Shown: piece after piece, positions 24,526 to 32,978 of the stretch
Numbering within the stretch: position 1 is the first letter of the stretch
How the letters are laid out: each line of letters begins with the position of its first letter
Assembly: GCF_002154605.1 (NCBI RefSeq)
Contig: NZ_MUNE01000172.1
Location: 1-46,081 of the forward strand
DNA: 46,081 nt
Reading direction: 5' to 3'
Origin: Streptomyces milbemycinicus
Lineage (GTDB): Bacteria > Actinomycetota > Actinomycetes > Streptomycetales > Streptomycetaceae
The notes under the pieces: generated by a model
The model's input: the letters and a program-made list of their open reading frames with translations, nothing else
Told to the model about the DNA's origin: nothing
The model's database searches: none
Translations under genes and position numbers: made by a program

Positions 24526-25305
24526 GTGGATACCGTGCGTGGAGACGCCGTACGTGGAGCGCGAACCGTGGTCACCGGGGCGGGAGGCGGCATCGGCGCC
24601 GCCCTGGCCCGCCGCTTCGCCGCCGAGGGCGCCCGGGTCGTGGTCAACGACATCGACGCCGACAAGGCGAAGGCCGTCGCCGACGAGATCGGCGCGGTGG
24701 CCGTGCCGGGCGATGCCTCCCGTGTGGTCCCCGAGGCGCGGGCGGCGCTCGGCGGGGGCATCGACATCTACTGCGCGAACGCCGGCATCGCCCCCATCGG
24801 CGGCCCCGAGGCCGACGAGCTGCTGTGGGCGGACGCCTGGGACGTCAACGTCATGGCGCATGTCCGGGCGGCCCGTGAGCTGCTGCCCGAGTGGCTGGAG
24901 CGCGGCAGCGGCCGCTTCGTCTCCACCGTCTCCGCCGCCGGTCTGCTGACCATGGTCGGCTCGGCCCCGTACAGCGTGTCCAAGCACGCCGCGCTCGCCT
25001 TCGCCGAGTGGCTGTCCACGACCTACCGCCATCGAGGTGTCAGCGTCCACGCGATCTGCCCGCAGGGCGTCCGCACCGATATGCTGCGCGCCACCGGGCC
25101 CACCGGCGACCTCGTCCTCGTGCCGACGGCGATCGAGCCCGAGCAGGTCGCCGACGCCCTCTTCGACGGGATCGCGCACGAGCGCTTCCTGATCCTTCCG
25201 CACCCCGAGGTCGCCGAGTACTACGCGGCCCGCGCCACCGACACCGACCGCTGGCTCGCGCACATGAACCACCTCCAGCGCAAGGTCGAAGAGGCCACCG
25301 GCTGA
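24526..25305 (+). CDS. Short-chain dehydrogenase/reductase
   Basis: 259 residues from GTG 24526; GAAGGAG lies about 7 bases upstream. The Rossmann motif TGAGGGIG spans residues 17-24, Asp42 (VVVNDID) favours NAD, and the catalytic set is Ser136, Tyr149 and Lys153 (APYSVSKHA). The NAG motif is at CANAG. It is first of three cotranscribed genes (SDR, acyl-CoA ligase, TetR), so it probably oxidises or reduces a hydroxy/keto group on a fatty or terpenoid acyl chain. The exact substrate is unknown. Confidence 0.9.
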   Translation: MDTVRGDAVRGARTVVTGAGGGIGAALARRFAAEGARVVVNDIDADKAKAVADEIGAVAVPGDASRVVPEARAALGGGIDIYCANAGIAPIGGPEADELLWADAWDVNVMAHVRAARELLPEWLERGSGRFVSTVSAAGLLTMVGSAPYSVSKHAALAFAEWLSTTYRHRGVSVHAICPQGVRTDMLRATGPTGDLVLVPTAIEPEQVADALFDGIAHERFLILPHPEVAEYYAARATDTDRWLAHMNHLQRKVEEATG

Positions 25306-25356
25306 TCCGCGCGTACGCCCCCGCACGCCCATCCCCGAGCAGACAGGGCCGCCCTC

Positions 25357-27018
25357 ATGACCTCATACCAGGACCAGCCATGGCTGGCTCAGCTCACCGA
25401 GGTGCAGCGCCAATCGATCCGGCCCCGGCCCAGCGTGCTGCACGCCTTCCGGGACGCCGTGCGCACCAGGCCCGACCGGGCCGCGTTCGCCTACTTCGAC
25501 GGGCAGGTGACCTATCGGGAGGCCGATGAGCTCTCCGACGGCATCGCCGGGCATCTCGCCGCGCGGGGCTTCCGGCCCGGCGACCGGCTCGCGATCATGT
25601 TGCAGAACACCCCGCACTTCGTGCTCGCCCTGCTCGGCGCGTGGAAGGCGGGCGGCACGGTGGTGCCGGTCAACCCCATGTACAAGGGGGGCGAGCTCGG
25701 TCATATCCTGGCCGACGCCGAGGTCAGCGCCCTGGTGTGCGCGGGCCACGCCTGGGAGGAGTACGCGCGCGAAACGGCCGCCGCCTCCTCCGTACGTATC
25801 GCGCTCACCGCCGACGCGTACGACTTCCAGACCCGCGACGACCCCCGCGTCCTCACCCATCGGCGCATCCCCGCGCCCGAGGACACCGACGATCTGCTCG
25901 CGGCGGCCCGCGGCGGCGCGGCGCGGCCGGACGTGCCGGAGCCCGGCCCCGACGACATCGCGCTGATCAGCTACACCTCGGGGACCAGCGGCACCCCCAA
26001 GGGCGCCCTGAACACCCACGGCAACATCGCCTACAACGCCGAGCGGCAACATGTCGGTCACGAGCTGCCCGACGGGTCCACGATCTTCGTGCTCGCGCCG
26101 CTGTTCCATATCACCGGCATGGTCTGCGAGCTGTCCACCTCCATCGCGGACGCCGGGACCCTCGCCATGGCCTACCGCTTCGAGCCGGGTGTCGTCCTCG
26201 ACGCCTTCGCCGAGTACCGCCCCGCGTACACCGTCGGCCCCTCCACCGCCTTCATGGCGCTGAGGGCCCACCCGAAGGTGACCCGCGACCACTTCGCGTC
26301 CTTCCTGCTCGCCTCCTCGGGCGGGGCTCCAGTGCCGCCCGCGCTGGTCGAGCGGTTCGAGGCGGACTTCGGCCTCTACCTCAAGAACGGCTACGGCCTG
26401 ACCGAGTGCACCGCCCCCTGCGCCAGCGTCCCGCCCGGCAAGCGGGCCCCCGTCGACCCGGTCTCGGGCACCCTGGCGGTCGGCCTGCCGGGCCCCGACT
26501 CCGTGGTGCGCATCATCGACGACGAGGGCCGGGACGTGCCGTTCGGCGAGCCGGGCGAGATCGCGGTGCGCGGCCCCATGGTGGTGCCCGGCTACTGGCG
26601 GGCACCGGAGGCGAGCGCGGCGGCCCTGCCCGACGGGGAGCTGCGCACCGGGGACATCGGTTTCATGGACCCGGACGGCTGGCTGTACGTCGTCGACCGC
26701 AAGAAGGACATGATCAACGCCTCGGGCTTCAAGGTGTGGCCACGCGAGGTGGAGGATGTGCTGTACACCCACCCCGCCGTGCGCGAGGCGGCCGTCGTCG
26801 GCGTCCCCGACCCGTACCGCGGGGAGACGGTCAAGGCGTACATCAGCCTGCGGCCGGGCGCCGAAGTGGCGCCGGAGGAGCTGACCTCGTACTGCGCGCA
26901 GCGGCTCGCGGCGTACAAGTATCCGCGCCGGATAGAGATCCTGCCCGAGCTGCCCAAGACGGCCAGTGGCAAGATCCTCAGACGGGAGCTGCGGGAGTCG
27001 CGGAGCCCCCGGGAGTAG
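25357..27018 (+). CDS. Acyl-CoA synthetase (AMP-dependent ligase)
   Basis: 553 residues. The ANL-superfamily motifs are all present: the phosphate loop LISYTSGTSGTPKGALN, the A5 motif NGYGLTECT, RTGDIGFMDPDGWLYVVDRK (A7/A8), and the catalytic Lys motif PKTASGKILRRE near the C-terminus. It converts a carboxylic acid, ATP and CoA to acyl-CoA in the cytosol. It resembles medium/long-chain or cyclic-acid ligases of actinobacteria; the acid cannot be named. It starts 51 bases after the SDR and is followed after 36 bases by the TetR gene, forming one operon that faces an acyl-CoA dehydrogenase. Confidence 0.93.
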   Translation: MTSYQDQPWLAQLTEVQRQSIRPRPSVLHAFRDAVRTRPDRAAFAYFDGQVTYREADELSDGIAGHLAARGFRPGDRLAIMLQNTPHFVLALLGAWKAGGTVVPVNPMYKGGELGHILADAEVSALVCAGHAWEEYARETAAASSVRIALTADAYDFQTRDDPRVLTHRRIPAPEDTDDLLAAARGGAARPDVPEPGPDDIALISYTSGTSGTPKGALNTHGNIAYNAERQHVGHELPDGSTIFVLAPLFHITGMVCELSTSIADAGTLAMAYRFEPGVVLDAFAEYRPAYTVGPSTAFMALRAHPKVTRDHFASFLLASSGGAPVPPALVERFEADFGLYLKNGYGLTECTAPCASVPPGKRAPVDPVSGTLAVGLPGPDSVVRIIDDEGRDVPFGEPGEIAVRGPMVVPGYWRAPEASAAALPDGELRTGDIGFMDPDGWLYVVDRKKDMINASGFKVWPREVEDVLYTHPAVREAAVVGVPDPYRGETVKAYISLRPGAEVAPEELTSYCAQRLAAYKYPRRIEILPELPKTASGKILRRELRESRSPRE

Positions 27019-27054
27019 CGAACCCGGCACGAACGAGAGGCAGGTGGCTACCAG

Positions 27055-27657
27055 ATGGCCAGGATGAGCCACGACGACAGGGGAGGGGTGAAACCGGTGC
27101 CACAGCGCTTGCTGGCCGCGGCCACCCGCCTCTTCGCCGAGCGCGGCTACGACCGGACCTCCGTCCAGGAGATCGTCGAGGCGGCCGGGGTCACCAAGGG
27201 CGCCCTCTACCACTACTTCGGCTCCAAGGACGATCTGCTGCACGAGATCTACGGACGGGTGCTGCGGCTGCAGCAGGAGCGCCTGGACGCCTTCGCGGAC
27301 GCGGACGCGCCCGTCGAGCAGCGGCTGCGCGATGCGGCGGCCGACGTCGTCGTCACCACCATCGACAACCTCGACGATGCGACGATCTTCTTCCGGTCCA
27401 TGCACCATCTCAGCCCGGAGAAGCACAAGCAGGTACGGGCGGAGCGGCGGCGCTACCACGAGCGGTTCCGCGCCCTGGTGGAGGAGGGCCAGCGGGCCGG
27501 GGTGTTCAGCTCGGACACCCCGGCCGACCTGGTGGTGGACTACCACTTCGGCTCGATCCACCACCTGGGCACCTGGTACCGCCCCGACGGACCGCTCAAC
27601 CCCCAGCAGGTCGCCGACCACCTCGCCGACCTGCTGCTGCGCGCCCTGCGGCCGTGA
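27055..27657 (+). CDS. TetR-family regulator of the acyl-CoA island (FadR/KstR-like)
   Basis: 200 residues from ATG 27055 (alternative ATG 27064). The DNA-binding part is RLLAAATRLFAERGYDRTSV, QEIVEAAGVTKGALYHYFGS, KDDLLHEIYGRVL. The C-terminal domain (DDATIFFRSMHHLSPEKHKQ; DLVVDYHFGSIHHLGTWYRP) is of the KstR/FadR type that binds acyl-CoA. As last gene of the ligase operon it is the best candidate to recognise the ATACCGACTGGT sites at 24.45 and 30.0 kb. The ligand is presumably the CoA thioester formed by the ligase. Confidence 0.9.
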   Translation: MARMSHDDRGGVKPVPQRLLAAATRLFAERGYDRTSVQEIVEAAGVTKGALYHYFGSKDDLLHEIYGRVLRLQQERLDAFADADAPVEQRLRDAAADVVVTTIDNLDDATIFFRSMHHLSPEKHKQVRAERRRYHERFRALVEEGQRAGVFSSDTPADLVVDYHFGSIHHLGTWYRPDGPLNPQQVADHLADLLLRALRP

Positions 27658-27676
27658 CAGCGGTTTTTAGGGGGTT

Positions 27677-28891
27677 TTAGAGGTACTTCTTCAGCTCCCG
27701 CCGCGCCAGCGACCGCTGGTGCACCTCGTCCGGTCCGTCCGCGAGCCGCAGCGTCCGCGCCGCGGCCCACAGCTCGGCCAGCGGGAAGTCCTGGCTGACC
27801 CCGCCCGCGCCGTGCAGCTGCACCGCCTGGTCCAGGATGTCGACGACCGTGCGCGGGGTGGCGATCTTGATGGCCTGGATCTCGGTGTGCGCCGCCTGGT
27901 TGCCGACGGTGTCCATCAGCCAGGCCGTCTTGAGCACCAGCAGCCGCAGCTGCTCGACGGCCACCCGCGCGTCCGCGATCCACGCGTGGACCTGGCCCTG
28001 CCGGGCGAGCGGCTTGCCGAAGGCCGTACGGGACACCGCCCGGCGGCACATCAGCTCGATCGCGCGCTCGGCCATGCCGATCAGCCGCATGCAGTGGTGG
28101 ATACGGCCGGGGCCCAGCCGGGCCTGGGCGATGGCGAAGCCGCCGCCCTCCTCCCCGATCAGATTGGCGGCCGGGACGCGCACACCGTGGAAGACCACCT
28201 CGGCGTGGCCGCCGTGGTAGTGGTCCTCGTAGCCGTAGACCCGCATGGCCCGGCGCACCTCGACGCCCTCGGTCTCCCGCTCCACCAGCACCATCGACTG
28301 CTGACGGCGGAGGTCGGTACCGTCCGGATCGGTCTTGCCCATGACGATGAATATCCTGCAGTCCGGGTTCATCGCCCCGGAGATGTACCACTTGCGGCCG
28401 GTGATGACGTAGTCGTCCCCGTCCCGCTCGATCCGGGTCTCGATGTTGGTCGCGTCGGACGAGGCGACCTCGGGCTCGGTCATCGCGAACGCCGACCGGA
28501 TCTCGCCCGCGAGCAGCGGCTCCAGCCACTGCTTGCGCTGCTGCTCGGTGCCGAACTGGGCCAGCACCTCCATGTTTCCGGTGTCGGGGGCGGCGCAGTT
28601 CAGGGCCGTGGGGGCCAGCTGGGGGCTGTGGCCGGTGATCTCGGCGAGCGGGGCGTACTGGAGATTGGTCAGCCCCGCGCCCAGCTCGGCGTCGGGCAGA
28701 AACAGATTCCACAGGCCCTGCTTGCGCGCCTCCGCCTTGAGCTCCTGGACGACCGGCGGGGTCAGCCAGGGGGAGTCCAGCCGGGCGCGCTGCTCCTCGG
28801 CCACCGCCTCGGCCGGGTGGACGTGCTCCGCCATGAAGGCGAGCAGCTTGGCCCGCAGCTCCTCGGTGCGGGCGTCGAATGCGAAGTCCAT
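27677..28891 (-). CDS. Acyl-CoA dehydrogenase (ACAD10/11-like)
   Basis: 404 residues, full length. Family signs are FAMTEPEVASSDATNIETRI, GDDYVITGRKWYISGAMNPD, GPGRIHHCMRLIGMAERAIE and the C-terminal QDFPLAELWAAARTLRLADG followed by PDEVHQRSLARREL. The FAD-dependent enzyme introduces a 2,3-double bond into acyl-CoA. Its partner gene, an APH-like kinase, starts 1.0 kb upstream and ends 7 bases before this ATG. This pairing copies the domain order of ACAD10/ACAD11, which act on 4-hydroxy-acyl-CoA via 4-phosphorylation. It converges with the TetR gene at a 19-base gap. Confidence 0.93.
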   Translation of the reverse strand: MDFAFDARTEELRAKLLAFMAEHVHPAEAVAEEQRARLDSPWLTPPVVQELKAEARKQGLWNLFLPDAELGAGLTNLQYAPLAEITGHSPQLAPTALNCAAPDTGNMEVLAQFGTEQQRKQWLEPLLAGEIRSAFAMTEPEVASSDATNIETRIERDGDDYVITGRKWYISGAMNPDCRIFIVMGKTDPDGTDLRRQQSMVLVERETEGVEVRRAMRVYGYEDHYHGGHAEVVFHGVRVPAANLIGEEGGGFAIAQARLGPGRIHHCMRLIGMAERAIELMCRRAVSRTAFGKPLARQGQVHAWIADARVAVEQLRLLVLKTAWLMDTVGNQAAHTEIQAIKIATPRTVVDILDQAVQLHGAGGVSQDFPLAELWAAARTLRLADGPDEVHQRSLARRELKKYL

Positions 28892-28898
28892 GGCTGTC

Positions 28899-29921
28899 TC
28901 AGCCCTTCCGTAGCGTGGTGAGGCCGCTCTCGACGAACACCGGGACGACTTCGCCGATGCGGTCGAAGCCGGCGCCGACGGTCTGGCCGAGGGTGAAGCG
29001 GTAGTGGATGCCTTCGAGAATCACGGCGAGCTTGAAGTACGCGAACGCCGTGTACCAGGCGACGCCGCCGACATCGCGGCCCGAACCGGCCGCGTACCGC
29101 TCGATCAGCTCGCTCGGCGCGGGGTGGCCGGGGGCGCCGCTGGTCGTGGTGATCGGCGAGTCGGACGTCTCCTGCTGCTCGCTGTACATCACCAGCAGGC
29201 CCAGGTCGGTCAGCGGATCGCCGAGTGTGGACATCTCCCAGTCGAGAATCGCCTTGATCCGGTCATCGGCGCCCACGAGCACGTTGTCCAGCCGGTAGTC
29301 GCCATGGACCACGGCGGGTTCGGGGGAGAGGGGCAGCGCCTTGCCGAGCGCTTCGTGCAGCTCGTCGATCCCGGGCAGCTCACGGTTGCGGGAGGCGGCC
29401 AGCTGCTTGCCCCAGCGGCGCAGCTGCCGCTCCAGGAACCCCTCCGGGCGCCCGAAGTCTGCGAGGTCGACGGCGGCCGGGTCGACGGCGTGCAGCTCGA
29501 CCAGGGTGTCCACCAGGTTGAGCACGACACGGCGGGTGCGCTCCGGGCCGAGCGGGGTGAGCTGTTCGGCCGTGCGGTACGGCGTGCCCTCGACGAACTC
29601 CATGACGTAGAAGGGCGATCCGAGGACCGACTCGTCCTCGCACAGCAGCACCGGCTCCGGCACGGGCACGCTGGTCGGGTGCAGCGCGCCGATCACCCGG
29701 TGCTCGCGCCGCATGTCGTGGGCGGTGGCCAGCACATGGCCCAGCGGCGGTCGGCGCACGACCCAGCGGGCCGTGCCGTCGTCCACCGTATAGGTGAGAT
29801 TCGACCGGCCGCCCTCGATCAGCTCGGCATGCAGCGGCCCGCGCACCAGCCCCGGCCGCTCACGGTCCAGATGGGCGCGGAGCCGTTCGAGGTCGAGTCC
29901 TGGCGGATTGCCTGAGTTCAT
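28899..29921 (-). CDS. APH-like phosphotransferase paired with acyl-CoA dehydrogenase
   Basis: 340 residues from ATG 29921 (GGAGG about 10 bases upstream). The kinase fold is clear: ELIEGGRSNLTYTVDD, the catalytic loop VVHGDYRLDNVLV (Asp208, Asn213) and the metal site LDWEMSTLGDP (Asp227). Despite the fold it is unlikely to give antibiotic resistance. Genes with this architecture next to acyl-CoA dehydrogenases correspond to the kinase half of ACAD10/11, which phosphorylates 4-hydroxyacyl-CoA. It starts the operon, 7 bases ahead of the dehydrogenase, under the promoter/operator at 29989-30017. Confidence 0.9.
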   Translation of the reverse strand: MNSGNPPGLDLERLRAHLDRERPGLVRGPLHAELIEGGRSNLTYTVDDGTARWVVRRPPLGHVLATAHDMRREHRVIGALHPTSVPVPEPVLLCEDESVLGSPFYVMEFVEGTPYRTAEQLTPLGPERTRRVVLNLVDTLVELHAVDPAAVDLADFGRPEGFLERQLRRWGKQLAASRNRELPGIDELHEALGKALPLSPEPAVVHGDYRLDNVLVGADDRIKAILDWEMSTLGDPLTDLGLLVMYSEQQETSDSPITTTSGAPGHPAPSELIERYAAGSGRDVGGVAWYTAFAYFKLAVILEGIHYRFTLGQTVGAGFDRIGEVVPVFVESGLTTLRKG

Positions 29922-29988
29922 CGGGTCTCTGCCTCCGTTGGGGGTGCTGCGGGCGGTCGCGGGGCGGGTGGTCGGACGGTCCCGCATC

Positions 29989-30017
29989 ATGATGCCGACC
30001 AGTCGGTATGGAGTCCA
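29989..30017 (-). promoter_or_regulatory. Promoter with TetR-type operator in the spacer, kinase/dehydrogenase operon
   Basis: Minus strand: TGGACT (30017-30012), a 17-base spacer ccataccgactggtcgg, then CATCAT (29994-29989), about 70 bases before the kinase ATG. The spacer holds the ACCGACTGGT core. The same layout, a palindrome within a 17-base spacer, recurs at 34015-34043 and, less clearly, at 24442-24466. Confidence 0.55.
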
Positions 30018-30124
30018 GTGCTGGGCCGTTCGAGGTACGCGGCCGTGTCGTTGTCCCCGTCGCATTACGCCGTTCGGCAGGCTGCGGGCGAACGCCGACG
30101 CGTGCATTTCAGAAAGGCAGTCTG

Positions 30125-30376
30125 ATGAAGAGAATGATGCGAGCCGTGGTGCTGGGCGCTTCCATTGCCGCCGCCATGGCCATCGGCGGGGGCCCCGCGG
30201 CCCAGGCGCAGCAGCCGATGTCGTACGGAGCCACTGATGGCGACGGCCCTGCGGTAGAGGTGCAGAAGAGCGACTGCGACAGCCGCGGCGGCGGGGGCGA
30301 TCGGGCGATCCCCGTCGGACCCAGTTTCGTCGCCAAGAGCGGCAGCTCCACCTGCCGCAACTTCAGCGTGGGCTAG
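30125..30376 (+). CDS. Small secreted protein (83-aa precursor)
   Basis: Begins ATG 30125 with GAAAGGCAG upstream. The signal peptide MKRMMRAVVLGASIAAAMAI then GGGPAAQAQ gives a mature chain of about 54 residues with two Cys (QKSDCDSRGGGG; SSTCRNFS), rich in Gly/Ser/Asp. Function unknown; it is not similar to the other secreted peptide at 16.6 kb beyond size and Cys count. Longer frames from 30008 lack a signal peptide at the N-terminus. Confidence 0.7.
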   Translation: MKRMMRAVVLGASIAAAMAIGGGPAAQAQQPMSYGATDGDGPAVEVQKSDCDSRGGGGDRAIPVGPSFVAKSGSSTCRNFSVG

Positions 30377-30489
30377 CCGCCCGGATTGCGCCGGGTCGGC
30401 GGGCGCGGGAGCGTCGAAGACGGGAGCGCGGGCTCCGGCCGCGCTCGCCGTCCGGCCCGCACACCGCGCAGGAACGCAAGGAGCGCCCC

Positions 30490-31416
30490 ATGAAGGCCAT
30501 CACCTACCGCCGCTACGGCGGCCCCGAGGTCCTGGAGTACGGGGAGGCCCGCGAGCCCAAGGTCGGCCCCGACTCCGTCCTGGTCAAGGTCAGGGCCGCG
30601 GCCGTCAACCCGGTCGACTGGAAGGCCCGGGCGGGCTATCTGGACTCCGTCCTGGAGGCGGTCTTCCCGGTCATCCCGGGCTGGGACGTCGCGGGCGTCG
30701 TCGAGCGGACCGGCCCGGCGGTGACCGAGTTCGCGGCGGGCGACGAGGTGATCGGATACGTCCGCGAGGACTTCCTGTCCCGGGGCACCTTCGCCGAATA
30801 CGCCGCAGCCCCCCTGCGTACGCTCGCCCGCAAGCCGCGGAACCTCACGTTCACGCAGGCCGCGGGCATTCCCCTGGCGGGTCTCACGGCGTACCAGACG
30901 CTGGTCAAGGTGTTGGAGGTGGCCGAGGGCGACACCGTTTTGGTGCACGCCGCCGCGGGCGGCGTCGGCTCCATGGCCATCCAGCTGGCCCGGCACCTCG
31001 GCGCCCGCGTCATCGGCACCGCCAGCGAGCGCAACCACGAGTACCTGCGCCAGCTGGGCGCTGAGCCGATCACTTACGGGGACGGGCTCCGCGACCGGGT
31101 GCGGACGCTGGCCCCCGGAGGGGTGCACGCCGTCTTCGACACCGTCGGCGGCGAAGCGCTCACCGAATCCGTCCCGCTGCTGGCCCCGGGCGGGCGGCTG
31201 GCCTCCATCGCCGACCAGGCGGTCGTCGCCCTCGGCGGCCGCTATGTCTTCGTCCGGCCCGACCCGAACGATCTCCAGGACCTCACCGATATCGCCGAGC
31301 GCGGCGCCCTCGGCGTGGAGGTCTCGTCCGTCTTCCCACTGGAGAAGACCGCCGACGCGCACCGACTCAACGAGGAGGGCCACACCCGCGGCAAGATCGT
31401 CGTCACGGTCGGCTAG
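30490..31416 (+). CDS. NADPH-dependent quinone oxidoreductase (zinc-free MDR)
   Basis: 308 residues from ATG 30490 (AAGGAGCG upstream). The MDR N-terminal domain MKAITYRRYGGPEVLEYGEA, then VNPVDWKARAGYL and GWDVAGVVERTGPAVTEFAA GD-type loop, is followed by the nucleotide-binding motif HAAAGGVGSMAIQLARHLGA. It lacks the structural and catalytic zinc Cys residues, as in quinone oxidoreductases. It would reduce quinones or enones with NADPH in the cytosol. It stands alone between a secreted peptide gene and a convergent DUF202 gene. Confidence 0.9.
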   Translation: MKAITYRRYGGPEVLEYGEAREPKVGPDSVLVKVRAAAVNPVDWKARAGYLDSVLEAVFPVIPGWDVAGVVERTGPAVTEFAAGDEVIGYVREDFLSRGTFAEYAAAPLRTLARKPRNLTFTQAAGIPLAGLTAYQTLVKVLEVAEGDTVLVHAAAGGVGSMAIQLARHLGARVIGTASERNHEYLRQLGAEPITYGDGLRDRVRTLAPGGVHAVFDTVGGEALTESVPLLAPGGRLASIADQAVVALGGRYVFVRPDPNDLQDLTDIAERGALGVEVSSVFPLEKTADAHRLNEEGHTRGKIVVTVG

Positions 31417-31430
31417 CGACGAGTTTCGGC

Positions 31431-31510
31431 GGATCAGGCCGTCGGTGGATCAGCGCGTCACCGGATCAGCGCGTCGGCGGGTCAGCGCGTCATCGGGTCA
31501 GCGCGGCACC
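31431..31510. repeat. Five tandem copies of a 16-bp unit
   Basis: Units begin at 31431, 31447, 31463, 31479 and 31495, with consensus GGRTCAGCGCGTCRBC. The last two copies reach into the 3' end of the DUF202 gene and include its stop codon (31490-31492). The copy number could vary between strains. This may be a small variable-number repeat or a termination/processing signal. Confidence 0.7.
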
Positions 31511-31903
31511 GAAGGCCACGAGCGCCAGGGTGCAGCCTGCCGCCGCCGCGGCCGCCCGCGGGGACAGTGCGGGCGGACGCGGCGCGGACATCGCCCGGAT
31601 GCGGCGGCCCGCCACACCCAGGAAGCCGAGCCAGGCCAGCGCGGCCAGCGCCGCGCAGAGCACGGACACCGGCCCGGTCCCGTTGTGCAGGGCCTGCCGT
31701 GCGGCCAGCGAAGCGGCGACGGCACAGGCCAGCGTCGTACGCCGCCAGGCCAGCCGGGTCCGCTCCGGCTGCAGCCCGGGGTCCCGCTTCCAGGGACCAC
31801 CCTCGGACCCCGGATCGGGCGACTCGGGCGACTGGGGATCGGGTGACTGGGGATCGGGTCGCTCGGGGTCCTGCGGCCCCGTGGGCGAATCGGGCCCGGC
31901 CAT
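31490..31903 (-). CDS. DUF202 membrane protein
   Basis: 137 residues. A Pro/Asp/Ser-rich cytoplasmic N-terminus with repeated SPDPQ elements (about 45 residues) precedes the DUF202 domain: LQPERTRLAWRRTTLACAVA then two further hydrophobic segments. It pairs with a second DUF202 gene 4 bases upstream. Small DUF202 proteins of this kind have no proven function. Its stop codon lies in a tandem repeat. Confidence 0.8.
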   Translation of the reverse strand: MAGPDSPTGPQDPERPDPQSPDPQSPESPDPGSEGGPWKRDPGLQPERTRLAWRRTTLACAVAASLAARQALHNGTGPVSVLCAALAALAWLGFLGVAGRRIRAMSAPRPPALSPRAAAAAAGCTLALVAFGAALTR

Positions 31904-31907
31904 CGGC

Positions 31908-32336
31908 TCAGCCGCCCCAGCGGACCGCGACGAGACCCACCATCACCAGGGCGATCACCCCGACGGCCAGCCCCAGCACGACCGGGAAGCGGGAGACCGG
32001 CAGGTCCTCGCCGCGGCGCATCGCCAGCTCACAGCGGACCCAGTGGTTGAGCGCCCGCACCGCGCACACCGCGCCCCCCGCCAGCAGTGTGAGGGCCGCC
32101 GCGAGCCGCAGCGCGCTGTTCGTGTCCGGCAGGAACTGATCGACCGCGAAGCCTCCGCCCACCAGCGCCATCGCGGTGCGCAGCCAGGCCAGGAAGGTGC
32201 GTTCGTTGGCGAGGGAGAAGCGGTAGTCGGGGGTCTCCCCCTCGGCGCGCAGCCGCTCGGGCGCGAACCACAGCCGCACATCCGCGACGGCGGAGGCGAG
32301 CCTGCCCCGGGTCGGCGTGCGGTTGGCGTCGATCAT
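31908..32336 (-). CDS. YidH/DUF202 family membrane protein
   Basis: 142 residues. The family core RFSLANERTFLAWLRTAMAL VGGG-type segment is followed by two more membrane helices (LRLAAALTLLAGGAVCAVRA; VVLGLAVGVIALVMVGLVAV). It sits between a NUDIX gene (13 bases upstream) and another DUF202 gene (4 bases downstream), so the three are likely one operon. No strong ribosome site is visible, which fits coupling to the upstream gene. Role unknown. Confidence 0.88.
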   Translation of the reverse strand: MIDANRTPTRGRLASAVADVRLWFAPERLRAEGETPDYRFSLANERTFLAWLRTAMALVGGGFAVDQFLPDTNSALRLAAALTLLAGGAVCAVRALNHWVRCELAMRRGEDLPVSRFPVVLGLAVGVIALVMVGLVAVRWGG

Positions 32337-32348
32337 GGGACAAGCCTA

Positions 32349-32933
32349 CTAGGGCTCGTCAGGAGGCTCCGGACCCTCCGGACCTGCCGGAGACCGGCCC
32401 TGGTGGCGCCACTCCAGCAGCCGCCGATATGCCTCCACGCCGTCCGGCACCCATGTCCACTCCGCCAGCCGCCGCCCCAGCTCCTCCTCGTCCAGGAAGG
32501 CGTGCCAGGCGATCTCCTCGGCCTGCGGGGTGACCGGCAGCTCGCAGCGGACCTCGTAGATCCGCGACCACCAGGTGTGCTCGGGCGTGTCGTAGAGGAA
32601 GGAGAACAGCGGCGTCGGCGCCGGCAGCCCGGATACCCCCAGCTCCTCCTCGGCCTCGCGCAGCGCCGCCGTGTCGTACGACTCGCCCGCGCCGACGACA
32701 CCGCCGACGAACATGTCGTACAGCGAGGGGAAGACGAGTTTGTCGGCGGTGCGGCGGTGCACGAAGATCCGGTCCGCACCGTCCCGGGTCAGCACGAAGA
32801 CGGCCCGGTGGCGCAGTCGGCGGGCCGTGGCGTCGGCGCGCCGGGCCTGGCCCACCACCCGGTCCCGCTCGTCCACGATGTCCAGCAGCTCATCGGCGGA
32901 ACGCGGCTCCTGCAGCAGTTCCTTGTCAGACAT
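32349..32933 (-). CDS. NUDIX hydrolase
   Basis: 194 residues from ATG 32933; an ATG 4 codons earlier is possible. The Nudix box is complete: GGVVGAGESYDTAALREAEE then ELGV. The N-terminus (LLDIVDERDRVVGQARRADA, HRAVFVLTRDGADRIFVHRR) resembles the IDI/YfcD-like subgroup. It cleaves a nucleoside-diphosphate-linked substrate, not identifiable here. It leads a tight group with the two DUF202 genes. Confidence 0.9.
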   Translation of the reverse strand: MSDKELLQEPRSADELLDIVDERDRVVGQARRADATARRLRHRAVFVLTRDGADRIFVHRRTADKLVFPSLYDMFVGGVVGAGESYDTAALREAEEELGVSGLPAPTPLFSFLYDTPEHTWWSRIYEVRCELPVTPQAEEIAWHAFLDEEELGRRLAEWTWVPDGVEAYRRLLEWRHQGRSPAGPEGPEPPDEP

Positions 32934-32978
32934 GCCGCCATCCAAGCAGAACGGCGGCTCAAGCAGTACGGGGCGCGG

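Noticed and set aside
25641..27680. 679-codon open frame on the plus strand
   Set aside because: Out-of-frame reading of the acyl-CoA ligase and TetR genes, Arg/Gly-rich.
28899..29921. Aminoglycoside resistance gene
   Set aside because: The APH fold is present, but adjacency to acyl-CoA dehydrogenase and the sequence type point to acyl-CoA-linked kinases, not resistance.
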